The position numbers were made by a program, and so were the translations under genes. The notes under the pieces are model-generated. The model worked only from the letters and a program-made list of their open reading frames with translations. It did not search any database and was not told the origin of the DNA. Source: Paenibacillus sp. A3 (GTDB lineage Bacteria; Bacillota; Bacilli; Paenibacillales; NBRC-103111). Taken from it: a DNA stretch of 64,000 bases. Where the stretch lies: the NCBI RefSeq assembly GCF_001399685.1, contig NZ_JTHN01000111.1, positions 1 to 64,000 on the forward strand, read 5' to 3'. The number at the start of each line of letters is the position of its first letter. The stretch's first letter is position 1. This document shows, piece by piece, positions 8,976-17,407 of this stretch.

Positions 8976-9008
8976 AGCGACAAGGTGATTTAGTTACTTG
9001 TCGTTTTT
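8976..9008 (+). terminator. Terminator before the orphan toxin module
   Basis: CGACAAG pairs with CTTGTCG across a 12-base loop, followed by eight T. The following toxin module starts inside or just after this terminator and has no promoter of its own that I can see, which agrees with it being silent. Confidence 0.85.
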
Positions 9009-9609
9009 TTTACACCCTCAGGTACACTTGGCGGAAGGTTTTCCAATTGAATTCTCGAATAAAAAAGATGTGATAGAACCCCCACAAACAGAGAACCAGC
9101 GGAAGTGGGACGAGACTTTTGGAAAACCGAATGAACCGAAACCGAATCAAAAGCCGCCGGAAAAGCCGCCTGAGGGGACGGGTGAAGAGAAGAAAAACAT
9201 AACTGGTGAAACTAGTAGCTCTAAAACCGGTAAGAAGGTCCATAAGCAAAAGGCAGATGAGCGTCGTGCTAGTGGCGATTACGATTTGGTTAATGAACCT
9301 TTAAAAGATAAAGATGGAAAAACAATTGAAGTACCAAAAAGAATAGACAAGCAGGGCAGACCTTCGAAGAAAACTCAAAAAGCTATACCCGATGCTGTAC
9401 AAGGACCACCAAAAGGAAATATCATTGATGATAAGCCACTGGGTAGACCAATTTCTAAAGACAAGCAAGAAATAAGAAGGTTTATTGATGCGTATAAGAT
9501 CAAGTATGGTGAACCACCTAAACAGATAATAATAGAACGATATGATCCAAAAACAGGAGCTCCAGCTGGTCGTGAAATCTATGATCCTAGTGATTTTAAG
9601 ATCCCATAA
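8998..9609 (+). CDS. Orphan polymorphic-toxin C-terminal module (linker plus unrecognised tip)
   Basis: Open for 203 codons but with no convincing start: the only possible one is a TTG inside the terminator T-run, and no Met follows. From 9031 (GGAAGGTTTTCCAATT) to the PPEGTG codons at about 9165-9182 it matches the linker of the GH-E module at 16082-16232. After PPEGTG the sequence becomes unique: a Lys-rich segment, DYDLVNEPLKDKDGKTIEVP, GRPSKK and a C-terminal KIKYGEPPKQIIIERYDPKT. I do not recognise the tip. Two immunity candidates follow at once. It is best read as a detached toxin cassette. Confidence 0.65.
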   Translation: MSFFLHPQVHLAEGFPIEFSNKKDVIEPPQTENQRKWDETFGKPNEPKPNQKPPEKPPEGTGEEKKNITGETSSSKTGKKVHKQKADERRASGDYDLVNEPLKDKDGKTIEVPKRIDKQGRPSKKTQKAIPDAVQGPPKGNIIDDKPLGRPISKDKQEIRRFIDAYKIKYGEPPKQIIIERYDPKTGAPAGREIYDPSDFKIP

Positions 9610-9625
9610 AGTATAGGAGGAACTT

Positions 9626-10453
9626 ATGGAGTATCAGGTTTATAACGAAAACAATTATAAGGTCATTGTTACAGATGAACAATTGAATGAAGCTTTTCAT
9701 AAAAACGGGGTAGAGTTACCTGTTGAGATAATAATTGCTATGGGTGCTTCACACGATACAAAGTATATTCCGAGACTACTTGAAGCTCTCTCTCATCAAA
9801 CACAACGGATACGAATTGAGGCAATGTATAGTTTGCTAAGTCTAAATGATATTGGCTGTGTCTCTATACTTTCAGAAAAGGAGAAAGCGATCTTAGAGGA
9901 TGATTTTAACGCTCCGATAAGTGAAAAGGCAATTCTCCAGTCCGTTCTCATACGTCTTGAAAAAGGGCCAAATGGCACTGAAGAAGCATTTTTCAAGGGA
10001 GATATCCTTCCTCTTGTTAAGACAGGGTTGTTATATAATTATTCTAGCAACTTAGTTTTAACTATGAATGATGTGCAATTTATCATTAATGCACTGAAAG
10101 CGTATGTTCATAAGAGTGAATTCTGGATGGCAAAAATGAAAAAAGATGAATATGAAGATGTGATAATTAAAGGATTAGAGGCACTTTGGACAGCAACCGA
10201 AGATAGTTCCTTGTTAAGGAGTTTAGGTCCTGAATACAATGAAAAGTTAGTTGAAGTAGGGACTCACGTGTTGAAAATGAAGATAGATTCTTATGCAAAA
10301 GAAATCATTGCAATATTTGCAAAAGCATTGTCACCCGAGTATGCCTATTTAATGTTAGAACCTATTATGAATGGACGCGCAAAGGGTGATGTCAAAAAGG
10401 AACTAGAAAAATCAATTCAGATTCTCCGCCAAAATGAAAGGGGAATCGAATAG
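9626..10453 (+). CDS. HEAT-repeat-like protein, putative cognate immunity of the 9.0-kb toxin tip
   Basis: 275 residues, largely helical. Residues about 45-75 (HDTKYIPRLLEALSHQTQRI ... RIEAMYSLLSL) have a HEAT-repeat look. TAGGAGGAACTT precedes ATG, one of the best ribosome sites in the region, and the gene starts 16 bases after the toxin module stop. This spacing is typical of toxin-immunity pairs, so I infer it neutralises that tip. Confidence 0.6.
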   Translation: MEYQVYNENNYKVIVTDEQLNEAFHKNGVELPVEIIIAMGASHDTKYIPRLLEALSHQTQRIRIEAMYSLLSLNDIGCVSILSEKEKAILEDDFNAPISEKAILQSVLIRLEKGPNGTEEAFFKGDILPLVKTGLLYNYSSNLVLTMNDVQFIINALKAYVHKSEFWMAKMKKDEYEDVIIKGLEALWTATEDSSLLRSLGPEYNEKLVEVGTHVLKMKIDSYAKEIIAIFAKALSPEYAYLMLEPIMNGRAKGDVKKELEKSIQILRQNERGIE

Positions 10454-10456
10454 AAA

Positions 10457-11050
10457 ATGGGTATGGAACATAAAGCTTATTTATTTGATACAAATGGTTT
10501 TATGAAAGAATTAAGTGAGACTATCATTACTTCGGGTACTACGAATAATATTAAATTATTGAAAGAGTTTATTTTTAACCATTTGGGAATTGTTAGATCT
10601 GTATACACAGGGGAACTGCTAGATAAAGAGTGGGAACAAGAATTAGAAAATGGTGAGGTTCAAGAACTAGCTGATTTTGCTATGACATGTTACTATTCTC
10701 CAGATGAAGAACAGGGATTATCTTATTTGTGGGATGCACTGATTGAAGCACTAGTTAAGCTACCTACTAAATTTGATCCTAATTATTATATTCTCGGGCG
10801 TCCATTAGAATCAGAAATGTTTATTCTTGATCCAGGAGGAATGGGACTGGGATTTGTATACGCTGAAGACGTACCTAGTATGTATAACGAACTACTCGAA
10901 TTAAAACGAAACCTAATAAGTAATGGTTTGCCGTCAAATGATTTAGTATATCATGCATCTTTTTCAGAATTAATAGAGGCTTATGACGAACTCGTGATCC
11001 TCTATAAAGATGCAACAGAAGCGAAGCGAGGTTTATTAATGACGTTTTAA
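10457..11050 (+). CDS. Hypothetical acidic protein, putative second immunity
   Basis: 197 residues beginning 3 bases after the HEAT-like gene (ATG 10457 or 10463), clearly co-transcribed. It is acidic, with a central FDPNYYILGRPLESEMFILD strand-rich segment and flanking helices; no membrane segment or metal site. I do not recognise the family. Position in a toxin-immunity operon suggests an immunity or accessory role. About 100 bases to the next repeat carry nothing notable. Confidence 0.5.
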   Translation: MGMEHKAYLFDTNGFMKELSETIITSGTTNNIKLLKEFIFNHLGIVRSVYTGELLDKEWEQELENGEVQELADFAMTCYYSPDEEQGLSYLWDALIEALVKLPTKFDPNYYILGRPLESEMFILDPGGMGLGFVYAEDVPSMYNELLELKRNLISNGLPSNDLVYHASFSELIEAYDELVILYKDATEAKRGLLMTF

Positions 11051-11152
11051 TAGATTTGACAAACTAAATCTCAATTTAATATTTCTAGGGTTACCTGGGT
11101 CTGTCAGGTCTGCCTAAAATTTTGTGTAATCAGATTTCAATCCCAGCAACAA

Positions 11153-11262
11153 AATCGTACAATACAACCAACAAACCAAACACTAAAAAACCTGACAAAC
11201 ACGCTTAGCAACTTTCAAAGGCTTATTCCACTTGAACTATAGAGGAGGAATAAGCCTTTTTG
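11153..11262 (+). repeat. Module-edge repeat R5, copy b
   Basis: Contains ATCGTACAATACAACCAACA and the hairpin GGCTTATTCC (11220-11229) / GGAATAAGCC (11247-11256) plus TTTTT. Stem changes relative to copy a keep pairing. The VgrG-like remnant begins about 12 bases after it. Confidence 0.8.
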
Positions 11263-11274
11263 CATGTTCAAAAT

Positions 11275-12760
11275 AACAGGCGAACTTCGGCAAGGAGCTC
11301 GTTCTTACTGCCAAGGAGAGCAAGGAAGGCAATATTTTTATCAAGCTGCATGAAGAGGATGGTATTGAGATTCACAGTATGCATCCCATTGTTTTTTCTT
11401 CGGAAAAGGATATGGAGATTACGTCAGACACCAAGGTTGAGATCAAGGCCAAAGAAGCGATCTACCTCATGTGCAGCACCAGCAGCATGATTTTGGACGG
11501 GGAAGTGGATCTTCAAGCGCCGAAGATTGAGATGGTCGGGCTGACGAAGGCACCTGTTGTGGTTGTGGAGGATTTGCCGCAGGAGGAGGAAGAGCAGGAA
11601 GAGGAAGAGTCTGGCTGGGGTGGATTTCTGGATGGCTTGCAGCTTGGACTGGATCTTGTGGGACTCATTCCGGGTCTGGGAGAAATAGCGGACTTAGCGA
11701 ATGCAGGAATCTCGCTCGCACGAGGAGACTATCAGGAGCGGCGCTATCTTTGGCGGCGTTTATCCCTTTTGCAGGCTGGGGAGCTACGGGTGCAAAGCTG
11801 GGGATGAAGGCTCAAGGTTGTCACGAAAGGCAAGAAAGTCGCCAAGGCCACGGAGAATGCGACAAGCGCTACGAAAAAGGCAAAAGCTATCGTGAAGAAT
11901 AAATCTCCGGGAAATGGCAGGGGAAAAGTGAGAACCGCAGCGCGCAATGCAAAAGAGGACATGAGCGAGCTGGAGGCTGTCCAGAAGATGAAGGATGGCA
12001 TGCTGGTCAAGGCGATGCAAAAGCCTGCGGTACAGAAATCGATAGAGATTGGAAAAGAAGTTGCTCTGGAAGTGGGCATGGAACTTCTGGACGAGGCAAC
12101 AGGTGGCGTGGCTTCATTGGCATTTGGAGTCGCAGGATCGCGTAGGGGGAGGAAGACTGGCGGTTCTGCAAGCGGGTCTGGCACGGGTAGATCAGAACCA
12201 CAAGCAACCCAAAAGGATCGGTCACCCGACAAGGATCAAGCGAATGAACAGAAGTTACGGAAAGTGGCAAATGGAGATTTAGATTATTCCGGGGAAGTTC
12301 GAAAAAAGGGGATACAAATAAGAAGTCGGGAGGAGGAAATGGTCAAGATACGGAGAAACCACCTAGTAAGCCTCCAGAAGGTGAGGGGACGGGAAATTCT
12401 ACTGATGCATACGGTGGTTATTACCAACGTAAGCAACAAAGAACAGATGATTACAATAATAAAACTGGGAAATGGACACCTGCTAAGAAGACATCTCCAC
12501 CCAATGGACCTTACCGGACAGACAGAGAAGCAGAAGAAGCAGCAAATATACTAGGTTTTGAAAAGGCCAATGGAGGTAGGGCTAAAGCGGCTGTCTTTTA
12601 TTCAGAAGAACGAGGAGTTTATATAACAAGAGATATTCCGCGGCAGAGCACGGGGAGTGCAGATAACGGTGGTGTGTGGATAATGGCTAATACAATATTA
12701 ATGAGCAGGTAAACTAGATTGGGAACATATGATAAAAATTTAAATCGAATTGGAGATTAG
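11275..12760 (+). pseudogene. Broken VgrG-like spike / pre-toxin / Ntox21-type toxin gene
   Basis: Read across frames this is the C-terminal half of a polymorphic toxin. First come short alternating strands (KELVLTAKE, SSEKDMEITSDTKVEIKAKE, SMILDGEVDLQAPKIEMVG) typical of a VgrG/gp5 beta-helix. Then a pre-toxin stretch (LGLDLVGLIPGLGEIADLAN), a linker and an Ntox21-like tip (AANILGFEKANG, GVYITRDI, NGGVWIMANT). Frame breaks occur near 11735, 11815 and 12300. TAA at 12710 interrupts the tip just before TRLGTYDKNLNRIGD (stop 12758), the usual family tail. No start codon remains. The product cannot be made as one chain. Confidence 0.75.
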
Positions 12761-12763
12761 AGT

Positions 12764-13321
12764 ATGTATTATTGGCAAGTAAGAAAATACCCTCCTTTAA
12801 AAGAAGGGGAAGAGAATAAGCCTAAAGTACCTACGTGGACTTCGATAATTGACATAGGGCGGACTTATAATGGGGTAAGCCTCTCAATGAACGAGTATTT
12901 ATCTATTGAGGAAAAATATGTTAAGGCGGTAGAAATCTATATGAACAGTATTCAAGTTCATGAATTAGAAATTTACTTAATAAGTAAATTAAGAGAAGAA
13001 CTTTTTACTGAACACATTTTAAAGTATCCGAAGTGCTATTCTCAAGAGATTGTAGAATCTTATTACTCCTTACAGGACGGCTCTCTCCTTACAGGCAAAC
13101 AAATAGAACATATCGTTAGATTGGGCATGAGAGAGGACGTTGCTTGTCAACTTAGAAATGGAGACAAATTTTTCTTGAACTTTTCCTACGATTATTACAT
13201 GGATATTGGTAGCTCTATCCTATGCGAGGATGCAATAATGGAGATAAGGAATCTAGGTCTATTTATAGACTTGTGGGAATGGCCATATGAAGGGAATGTA
13301 TGGGAGAACTCTGTTGAATAG
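12764..13321 (+). CDS. Putative immunity protein of the Ntox21-like toxin, copy 1
   Basis: 185 residues; ATG 12764 is 3 bases after the ancestral toxin stop and GGAGA lies 7 bases upstream inside the toxin tail. Starts MYYWQVRKYPP; contains an acidic helix (REELFTEHILKYP) and a C-terminal IDLWEWPYEGNVWENS. I do not know the family. A second copy at 19233-19790 differs at about eight residues. Position directly after an Ntox21-like tip in both places supports the immunity call. Confidence 0.65.
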   Translation: MYYWQVRKYPPLKEGEENKPKVPTWTSIIDIGRTYNGVSLSMNEYLSIEEKYVKAVEIYMNSIQVHELEIYLISKLREELFTEHILKYPKCYSQEIVESYYSLQDGSLLTGKQIEHIVRLGMREDVACQLRNGDKFFLNFSYDYYMDIGSSILCEDAIMEIRNLGLFIDLWEWPYEGNVWENSVE

Positions 13322-13323
13322 TT

Positions 13324-13403
13324 TGGATTATACCTTGATTGGCTTAATGCCTTTCAAGGTTCTTTCTTGGTGGGGCTATCCAGTGCAGAATGAACCCATC
13401 ATT
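13324..13403 (+). repeat. Module-edge repeat R3, copy a (terminator-like)
   Basis: ACCTTGA...TCAAGGT encloses GGC...GCC, followed by TTCTTTCTTGG and GGGGCTATCCAGTGCAGAAT. Near-identical copies follow immunity genes at 17168 and 19793, and a partial one is at 20462. It marks the 3' edge of toxin-immunity modules and probably ends their transcripts. Confidence 0.75.
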
Positions 13404-13720
13404 TCAATCTAGACGAGTGGCCCCGTCAACAATCTAACAGAAAAAGAAGCACTTATTATCGCGCAAGCATACAAAGATAAATACAAGTTTTACGGCCAAT
13501 TAACCGGTGAAGTAAATAATACGAATTTATCATTTCAGATGAAACGGCGAAGATGAAGAATGATCTTATGTAGAAATGGTCTAATCCATCAAAAAAGGTA
13601 TAATTTAAAGTGTTAAAATGCAGCGATTAGACCAAGGACAGGAGCCGTTATACCAGTATGTATTAGATTCTAGGGAAAGTTTCCAGTAAATCAATTTATA
13701 AAAGGAACGGTGTTTGATCA
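13404..13720 (+). pseudogene. Unassigned coding remnant between modules
   Basis: About 13430-13550 reads NLTEKEALIIAQAYKDKYKF ... GQLTGEV without a start and runs into stops; the rest has no frame. It looks like the relic of another module deleted down to a fragment. No function can be assigned. The last 60 bases hold a weak promoter-like AT-rich stretch and AAAGGAACGG before the next gene. Confidence 0.35.
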
Positions 13721-14272
13721 ATGCAAGTAGAAAAAATAAATAATGGTTCAGAATGGTGCATGCAATTTTCTAATGAAGAGCTTTATAAATATCTTATAAC
13801 TAAATTTGATGGTAATCTAGATGTAATTATAAGGACTTTATCTGATGATGAGCAAGAGGTTGAAATAACGTCAAATATACCAATTCAATTTATATGTTTT
13901 GATGGAGACAACCAAGATTTGTTTATTAGTTTCTATGGAAATCAAACTTCAATTTTTGTAAAAGATGAAGAATTAATGTTTATTGATGAAAGCACAAAAG
14001 GTACATATACAACAAGTGATACTTTTCAGAATGTTGTATATGAGGGAACATTACGCAATCTCACCCATGCTGAGATGTTAACTTTATTTGCTGAAGTTAT
14101 TACGTGCTTTATTGGTGGAATAGAAGTTGAAATAATTGAGAAAGAAGTTCCCTGCGATAAACAGTATAAACAATACGATTATTATAAACCACATAGTTAT
14201 GAGATAAATGTAAAAAACAATAATTTAGATAGAAAAAAGAAGACTTTTGAAAATATTACTATAAATTATTGA
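13721..14272 (+). CDS. Hypothetical acidic protein, putative immunity
   Basis: 183 residues with ATG 13721 and AAAGGAACGG about 11 bases upstream. Strand-rich N-terminal half (EVEITSNIPIQFICFDGDNQ), then EGTLRNLTHAEMLTLFAEVI, and a Lys/Asn-rich end. No membrane segment, no recognised family. It is followed 18 bases later by a DUF600-like immunity remnant in the same direction. Context suggests immunity; the sequence alone does not prove it. Confidence 0.5.
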   Translation: MQVEKINNGSEWCMQFSNEELYKYLITKFDGNLDVIIRTLSDDEQEVEITSNIPIQFICFDGDNQDLFISFYGNQTSIFVKDEELMFIDESTKGTYTTSDTFQNVVYEGTLRNLTHAEMLTLFAEVITCFIGGIEVEIIEKEVPCDKQYKQYDYYKPHSYEINVKNNNLDRKKKTFENITINY

Positions 14273-14290
14273 TTAAAGGGCGAAAATAGA

Positions 14291-14444
14291 ATGAAAGAAC
14301 TCGAAGATAAATTTAGTGAGTTGCGAGCAGATATGATATCCATATGTATGAATATGTTGAAGATAGAGCCGATAAAGTATATGTCTACGCTTCATGTGAA
14401 GAAGGTATTGTTTCGAGCAGTTGAAACCACTAAGACCAAGGTAG
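14291..14444 (+). pseudogene. 5' remnant of a DUF600/YezG-type immunity gene
   Basis: Starts with ATG and MKELEDKFSELRADMISICM; after a one-base shift near 14352 it continues as YVEDRADKVYVYASCEEGIV, the usual N-terminus of DUF600/YezG-type immunity proteins that counter LXG toxins. It stops being homologous at about 14430, where the zinc-ribbon leader (AAGGTAGGTG) is joined. So the 3' two-thirds were lost by recombination. Confidence 0.55.
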
Positions 14445-14453
14445 GTGAATATT

Positions 14454-14873
14454 ATGTTTAATATTAAAATTGATATTCATAAATTAGAAAGCGATTTAAA
14501 AAAATTATATAATTGGAAAGATTGGGATAGGATTCAGAAAGAAATATTTCATACTGATGAATGGCCTGAAACATCAATTGATAGATTAGAAGAGGATTTG
14601 GAAAGACCAGTTCAAATAATAGAAGGGTGTGAATGGGATTCTACTACTAATTCGTATGATGTTTCCCCAGAAATTATGCATTTATACGAAAAAACAAGAT
14701 GGAGAGCATTTTCTATACTCGAACCAGAAGCGGATGAGGAAAATAAACAACATCCGGAATTGTACGGCAAACGGTGTATCTATTGTAGGATTTGGACAAG
14801 GGATTTTTCGAAACAAAAATGCCCGAAATGTAGTAATGAGTTACTAAAATTACCACTTAATGAATGGGATTAG
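14454..14873 (+). CDS. Zinc-ribbon immunity-like protein, paralogue 2
   Basis: 139 residues from ATG 14454 with AAGGTAGGTG upstream. It repeats 7927-8355 with few changes; four cysteines (RCIYCRIW, KCPKCSNE) form a probable zinc ribbon at the C-terminus. The retained ATG suggests this is the functional copy. It follows a truncated DUF600-type gene. The next 140 bases hold another tiny remnant (readable as EDYDDFVEILEDLGKLAA, 14935-14996). Exact role unknown. Confidence 0.6.
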   Translation: MFNIKIDIHKLESDLKKLYNWKDWDRIQKEIFHTDEWPETSIDRLEEDLERPVQIIEGCEWDSTTNSYDVSPEIMHLYEKTRWRAFSILEPEADEENKQHPELYGKRCIYCRIWTRDFSKQKCPKCSNELLKLPLNEWD

Positions 14874-15013
14874 GATTAGTTTTTGTTGCTAAACATTGTA
14901 AATCAATTGAAAGCAGTTGATGCTGCGGGTGAGGACTATGATGATTTTGTTGAAATACTGGAAGACTTGGGGAAACTGGCTGCTTCAAGAAGATAAAATT
15001 ATGGGGAAACTAA

Positions 15014-15547
15014 ATGAATAAGACTCAAATTGCAAAAGACATTAGAGGTGCCATAAAAAGTGTCCAACTGGATACGTTAAGAGATTTACTTGAGAAAAAT
15101 CCAGAAATGTTAGAATGGATGACACCCTTTGGTACATGGTTACATGTAGCATCAGCTCATGGGCACTTAGAAATAATAGAATATCTTATTAATGCTGGGA
15201 TAGATATTAATGCACAGGGTGGAACTTTTTCTACAAATGCGCTTGAAAGAGCAGCTGCAAAAGGAAATTTAGATATTGCAGAATATCTCATTAACCATAA
15301 TATTGAGATTGATACTAGTGAACCAGAGAGAAATCCTCTGTTTGCTGCAATATATGGTGGTCATTTTGAGATTGTTAAATTGTTAGTTGAGAATAATATA
15401 GACATATCTATAAAATACTCTGGTGACAACATGAAAGATATGGATGCTTATGCATTCGCCATTGAAAGAGGAGAAACAGAGATTGCTGAATATTTAAAGC
15501 AATATTGGATGAAAAAGAGTAAAAAAGAAACGGTGCAAAAAACATAG
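15014..15547 (+). CDS. Ankyrin-repeat protein, putative immunity
   Basis: 177 residues with about four ankyrin repeats. Units such as TWLHVASAHGHLEIIEYLIN, ALERAAAKGNLDIAEYLIN and PLFAAIYGGHFEIVKLLVE are plain to see. Cytoplasmic, no signal. Ankyrin proteins of this size are frequent in immunity gene arrays of polymorphic toxin loci, where the concave face binds the toxin. The start is ATG 15014 with a weak GGGGAAAC site. It ends the immunity run before repeat R5 copy c. Confidence 0.75.
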   Translation: MNKTQIAKDIRGAIKSVQLDTLRDLLEKNPEMLEWMTPFGTWLHVASAHGHLEIIEYLINAGIDINAQGGTFSTNALERAAAKGNLDIAEYLINHNIEIDTSEPERNPLFAAIYGGHFEIVKLLVENNIDISIKYSGDNMKDMDAYAFAIERGETEIAEYLKQYWMKKSKKETVQKT

Positions 15548-15668
15548 TGCTTGAAACCAATTCATAAACAAGTAAAAAAATAGAAAAATATCTGCACATT
15601 CCGATAAGATGGTTGCACCAACTTTGAGGAATGGGTTTGTCAACAATTTGTGTAAACCATCCAACAAA

Positions 15669-15760
15669 AAGATCGTACAATAAAACCAACAAACCAAACT
15701 TAATAAACTATCAAAGGCTTATTCCAGCTCGAAAAATGAGGAGGAATGAGTCTTTTTAGC
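15669..15760 (+). repeat. Module-edge repeat R5, copy c
   Basis: Has GATCGTACAATAAAACCAAC and the hairpin AGGCTTATTCC (15715-15725) with GGAATGAGTCT (15743-15753), then TTTTT. As in copy b, a VgrG-like carrier remnant starts right after it. Confidence 0.75.
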
Positions 15761-15774
15761 ATGTCAAAAATCAT

Positions 15775-16081
15775 CAGCAAAGAGTAATGATGGGCGGCAA
15801 GGAGCTCGTTCTCACGGCTAAGGAGAGCGAGGAAGGCAACCCTTCATCAAGTTGCAAGAAGAAGACGGCATACGAGATTCACAGCATGCATCCCATCGCC
15901 TTTTCCTCGGAAAAAGATTTGGAGATTATGTGAGCTGTCCAGCGATTAAAAGAGCAGATGCATGCTGACATCATGGCTGCAAAAAAGACGCTGTAATCAA
16001 GAAGGCAACACAGATGAAAGAACAGCTCAAACAGAAAGTCAAGAAGCTGCGCGATGATATGCAAGAAGGGTTACAGAATTT
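15775..16081 (+). pseudogene. Second remnant of the VgrG-like carrier
   Basis: GGCAAGGAGCTCGTTCT through CCTTTTCCTCGGAAAAAGA matches 11287-11410 and reads GKELVLTAKESEEGN, a frameshift, then YEIHSMHPIAFSSEKDLEIM, then TGA. The remaining 150 bases read MKEQLKQKVKKLRDDMQEGL, a piece of a helical linker, before joining the toxin linker at 16082. Deletions and shifts removed the rest of the carrier. Confidence 0.6.
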
Positions 16082-16105
16082 GCGGAAGGTTTTCCAATTA
16101 AATTC

Positions 16106-16555
16106 TTGAATAAAAATGATGTGATAGAACTCCCACAGACAGAGAACCAGCGGAAGTGGGACGAGACTTTTGGAAAACCGAATGAACCGAAACCGAATCA
16201 AAAGCCGCCGGAGAAGCCGCCTGAGGGGACGGGAAAGATTAACAAAACATATGACCGTCCATCTAAGTTTAGGAAAGGTGTTAAGGACGAGGTTTGGGAA
16301 AAAGCAAAAGGTCCTGACGGTGAGGTTAGAGACTCAGTTTCAGGTAAAGTAATGAATAAAGATGAAGCTTGGGATATGGGACATAAGCCAGGTAATGAAT
16401 TTAGGAAGCATCAACAAAGTGCACAAGAGAGAGGTATTTCAAGAAAACAGTTTCTAGATGAGCACAATAATCCAGACCCCTATCGACCTGAATTACCATC
16501 CTCAAATCGAAGCCATAAAGGCGAAGACTTGACAGACGATTATTTTGGTGATTAG
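16106..16555 (+). CDS. GH-E (HNH/ENDO VII) nuclease toxin tip, orphan module
   Basis: 149 residues as read from 16106; homology to the 9.0-kb module starts at 16082, so the true product would be part of a larger toxin. Linker PQTENQRKWDETFGKPNEP ... PPEGTG, then a nuclease domain with W-DMGHKPG near residue 93 and PELPSSNRSHKGED near residue 131. These give the Gly-His and Glu signature of the GH-E group of HNH/ENDO VII nucleases, expected to cut DNA or RNA with a metal. A SUFU immunity gene follows. ATG use here would give a tip without a delivery domain. Confidence 0.75.
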   Translation: MNKNDVIELPQTENQRKWDETFGKPNEPKPNQKPPEKPPEGTGKINKTYDRPSKFRKGVKDEVWEKAKGPDGEVRDSVSGKVMNKDEAWDMGHKPGNEFRKHQQSAQERGISRKQFLDEHNNPDPYRPELPSSNRSHKGEDLTDDYFGD

Positions 16556-16585
16556 GATTGGATATTGGAGACGAGGAGGTTTACT

Positions 16586-17161
16586 ATGAGTATTTCAAAT
16601 GAGAACAAAGTAATTGCTAAATCGGCTCTAAATGCTTTTGGGGGTAAACCAAGTGTCTCTAAATATTGGGACAATAACAACAAAAGTAGCATTGACTTGC
16701 TTTCAGTGGTAAATAGACCCTTTGACGGTGTAAATTCATACTCCACCATAGGACTGTCCGACCACTCAATCAAGTACACAGTTGATGAGACGCCCTTGCG
16801 AGTAGAGATAGTGGGAGCAAGCGCTACGGGATATGAAGATTTTCCGAATGTAATAGCGACATGTGCTTTTTGTGTTATCAACTCTAATTATACAATTGCT
16901 CATGGCGAAACGTTTCGGGATATAATTAAGATGTACTATCCTGAAAGTGATATGAAGCACGTGCTGTTCTTGTCGCCGTTCCTGTGGGAAGACCTAAAAA
17001 CGCTTGACTTTCCAAATAAAAAAGTAGCATGGTTACTTGCAGTACCAATTTCCGAAAATGAATATATGTATGCACAAGAAAAGGGTACTGATTCACTAGA
17101 AGAATTATTTGAGAAGGAACAAATAGACATATTCGATTTAGAAAGAAAGTCAGTTTTATAG
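16586..17161 (+). CDS. Suppressor-of-fused (SUFU) domain immunity protein
   Basis: 191 residues from ATG 16586, with GAGGAGG 8 bases upstream. The family pattern is visible: YSTIGLSDHSI, LRVEIVGASATGYEDF, HGETFRDI, VLFLSPFLWED and VAWLLAVPISENEY, typical of bacterial SUFU proteins. In bacteria these are cytoplasmic immunity proteins, often beside HNH-type nuclease toxins, and this gene starts 30 bases after the GH-E tip. I infer that it binds and blocks that nuclease. Confidence 0.85.
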   Translation: MSISNENKVIAKSALNAFGGKPSVSKYWDNNNKSSIDLLSVVNRPFDGVNSYSTIGLSDHSIKYTVDETPLRVEIVGASATGYEDFPNVIATCAFCVINSNYTIAHGETFRDIIKMYYPESDMKHVLFLSPFLWEDLKTLDFPNKKVAWLLAVPISENEYMYAQEKGTDSLEELFEKEQIDIFDLERKSVL

Positions 17162-17167
17162 TTTTTT

Positions 17168-17247
17168 AATGATGACCTTGATTGGCTTCGTGCCTTTCAA
17201 GGTTTTTCTTTGGTGGGGTTACCCAGTGCCGAATGAACTCATCATTC
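17168..17247 (+). repeat. Module-edge repeat R3, copy b
   Basis: ACCTTGATTGGC...GCCTTTCAAGGT then TTTTTCTTTGG and GGGGTTACCCAGTGCCGAAT. It follows the SUFU gene as copies a and c follow the other immunity genes. The hairpin plus T-run would terminate the module transcript. Confidence 0.8.
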
Positions 17248-17357
17248 AACCAATAACACATATAACCCATGTAATACCAATATAAAGATTTCCTCATTTC
17301 ATTGTACGCACATAAATGCTTGATTTTTATCACTTAAATAATGGTATTCCGTTACAT

Positions 17358-17407
17358 TGAACAGGTTGATTATGGTCAGATACCACCATGATTGACCTGT
17401 TTTTTGT
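17358..17407 (+). terminator. Strong terminator inside a 470-base gene-free stretch
   Basis: GAACAGGT...ATGGT pairs with ACCAT...ACCTGTT, followed by TTTTTTG. The surrounding stretch 17248-17720 has no supported gene. Its first half is AT-rich and its second half (from about 17450) is GC-richer and belongs with the transposase region. If this is an IS110-type left end it could hold a non-coding RNA, but I cannot define one. Confidence 0.7.
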
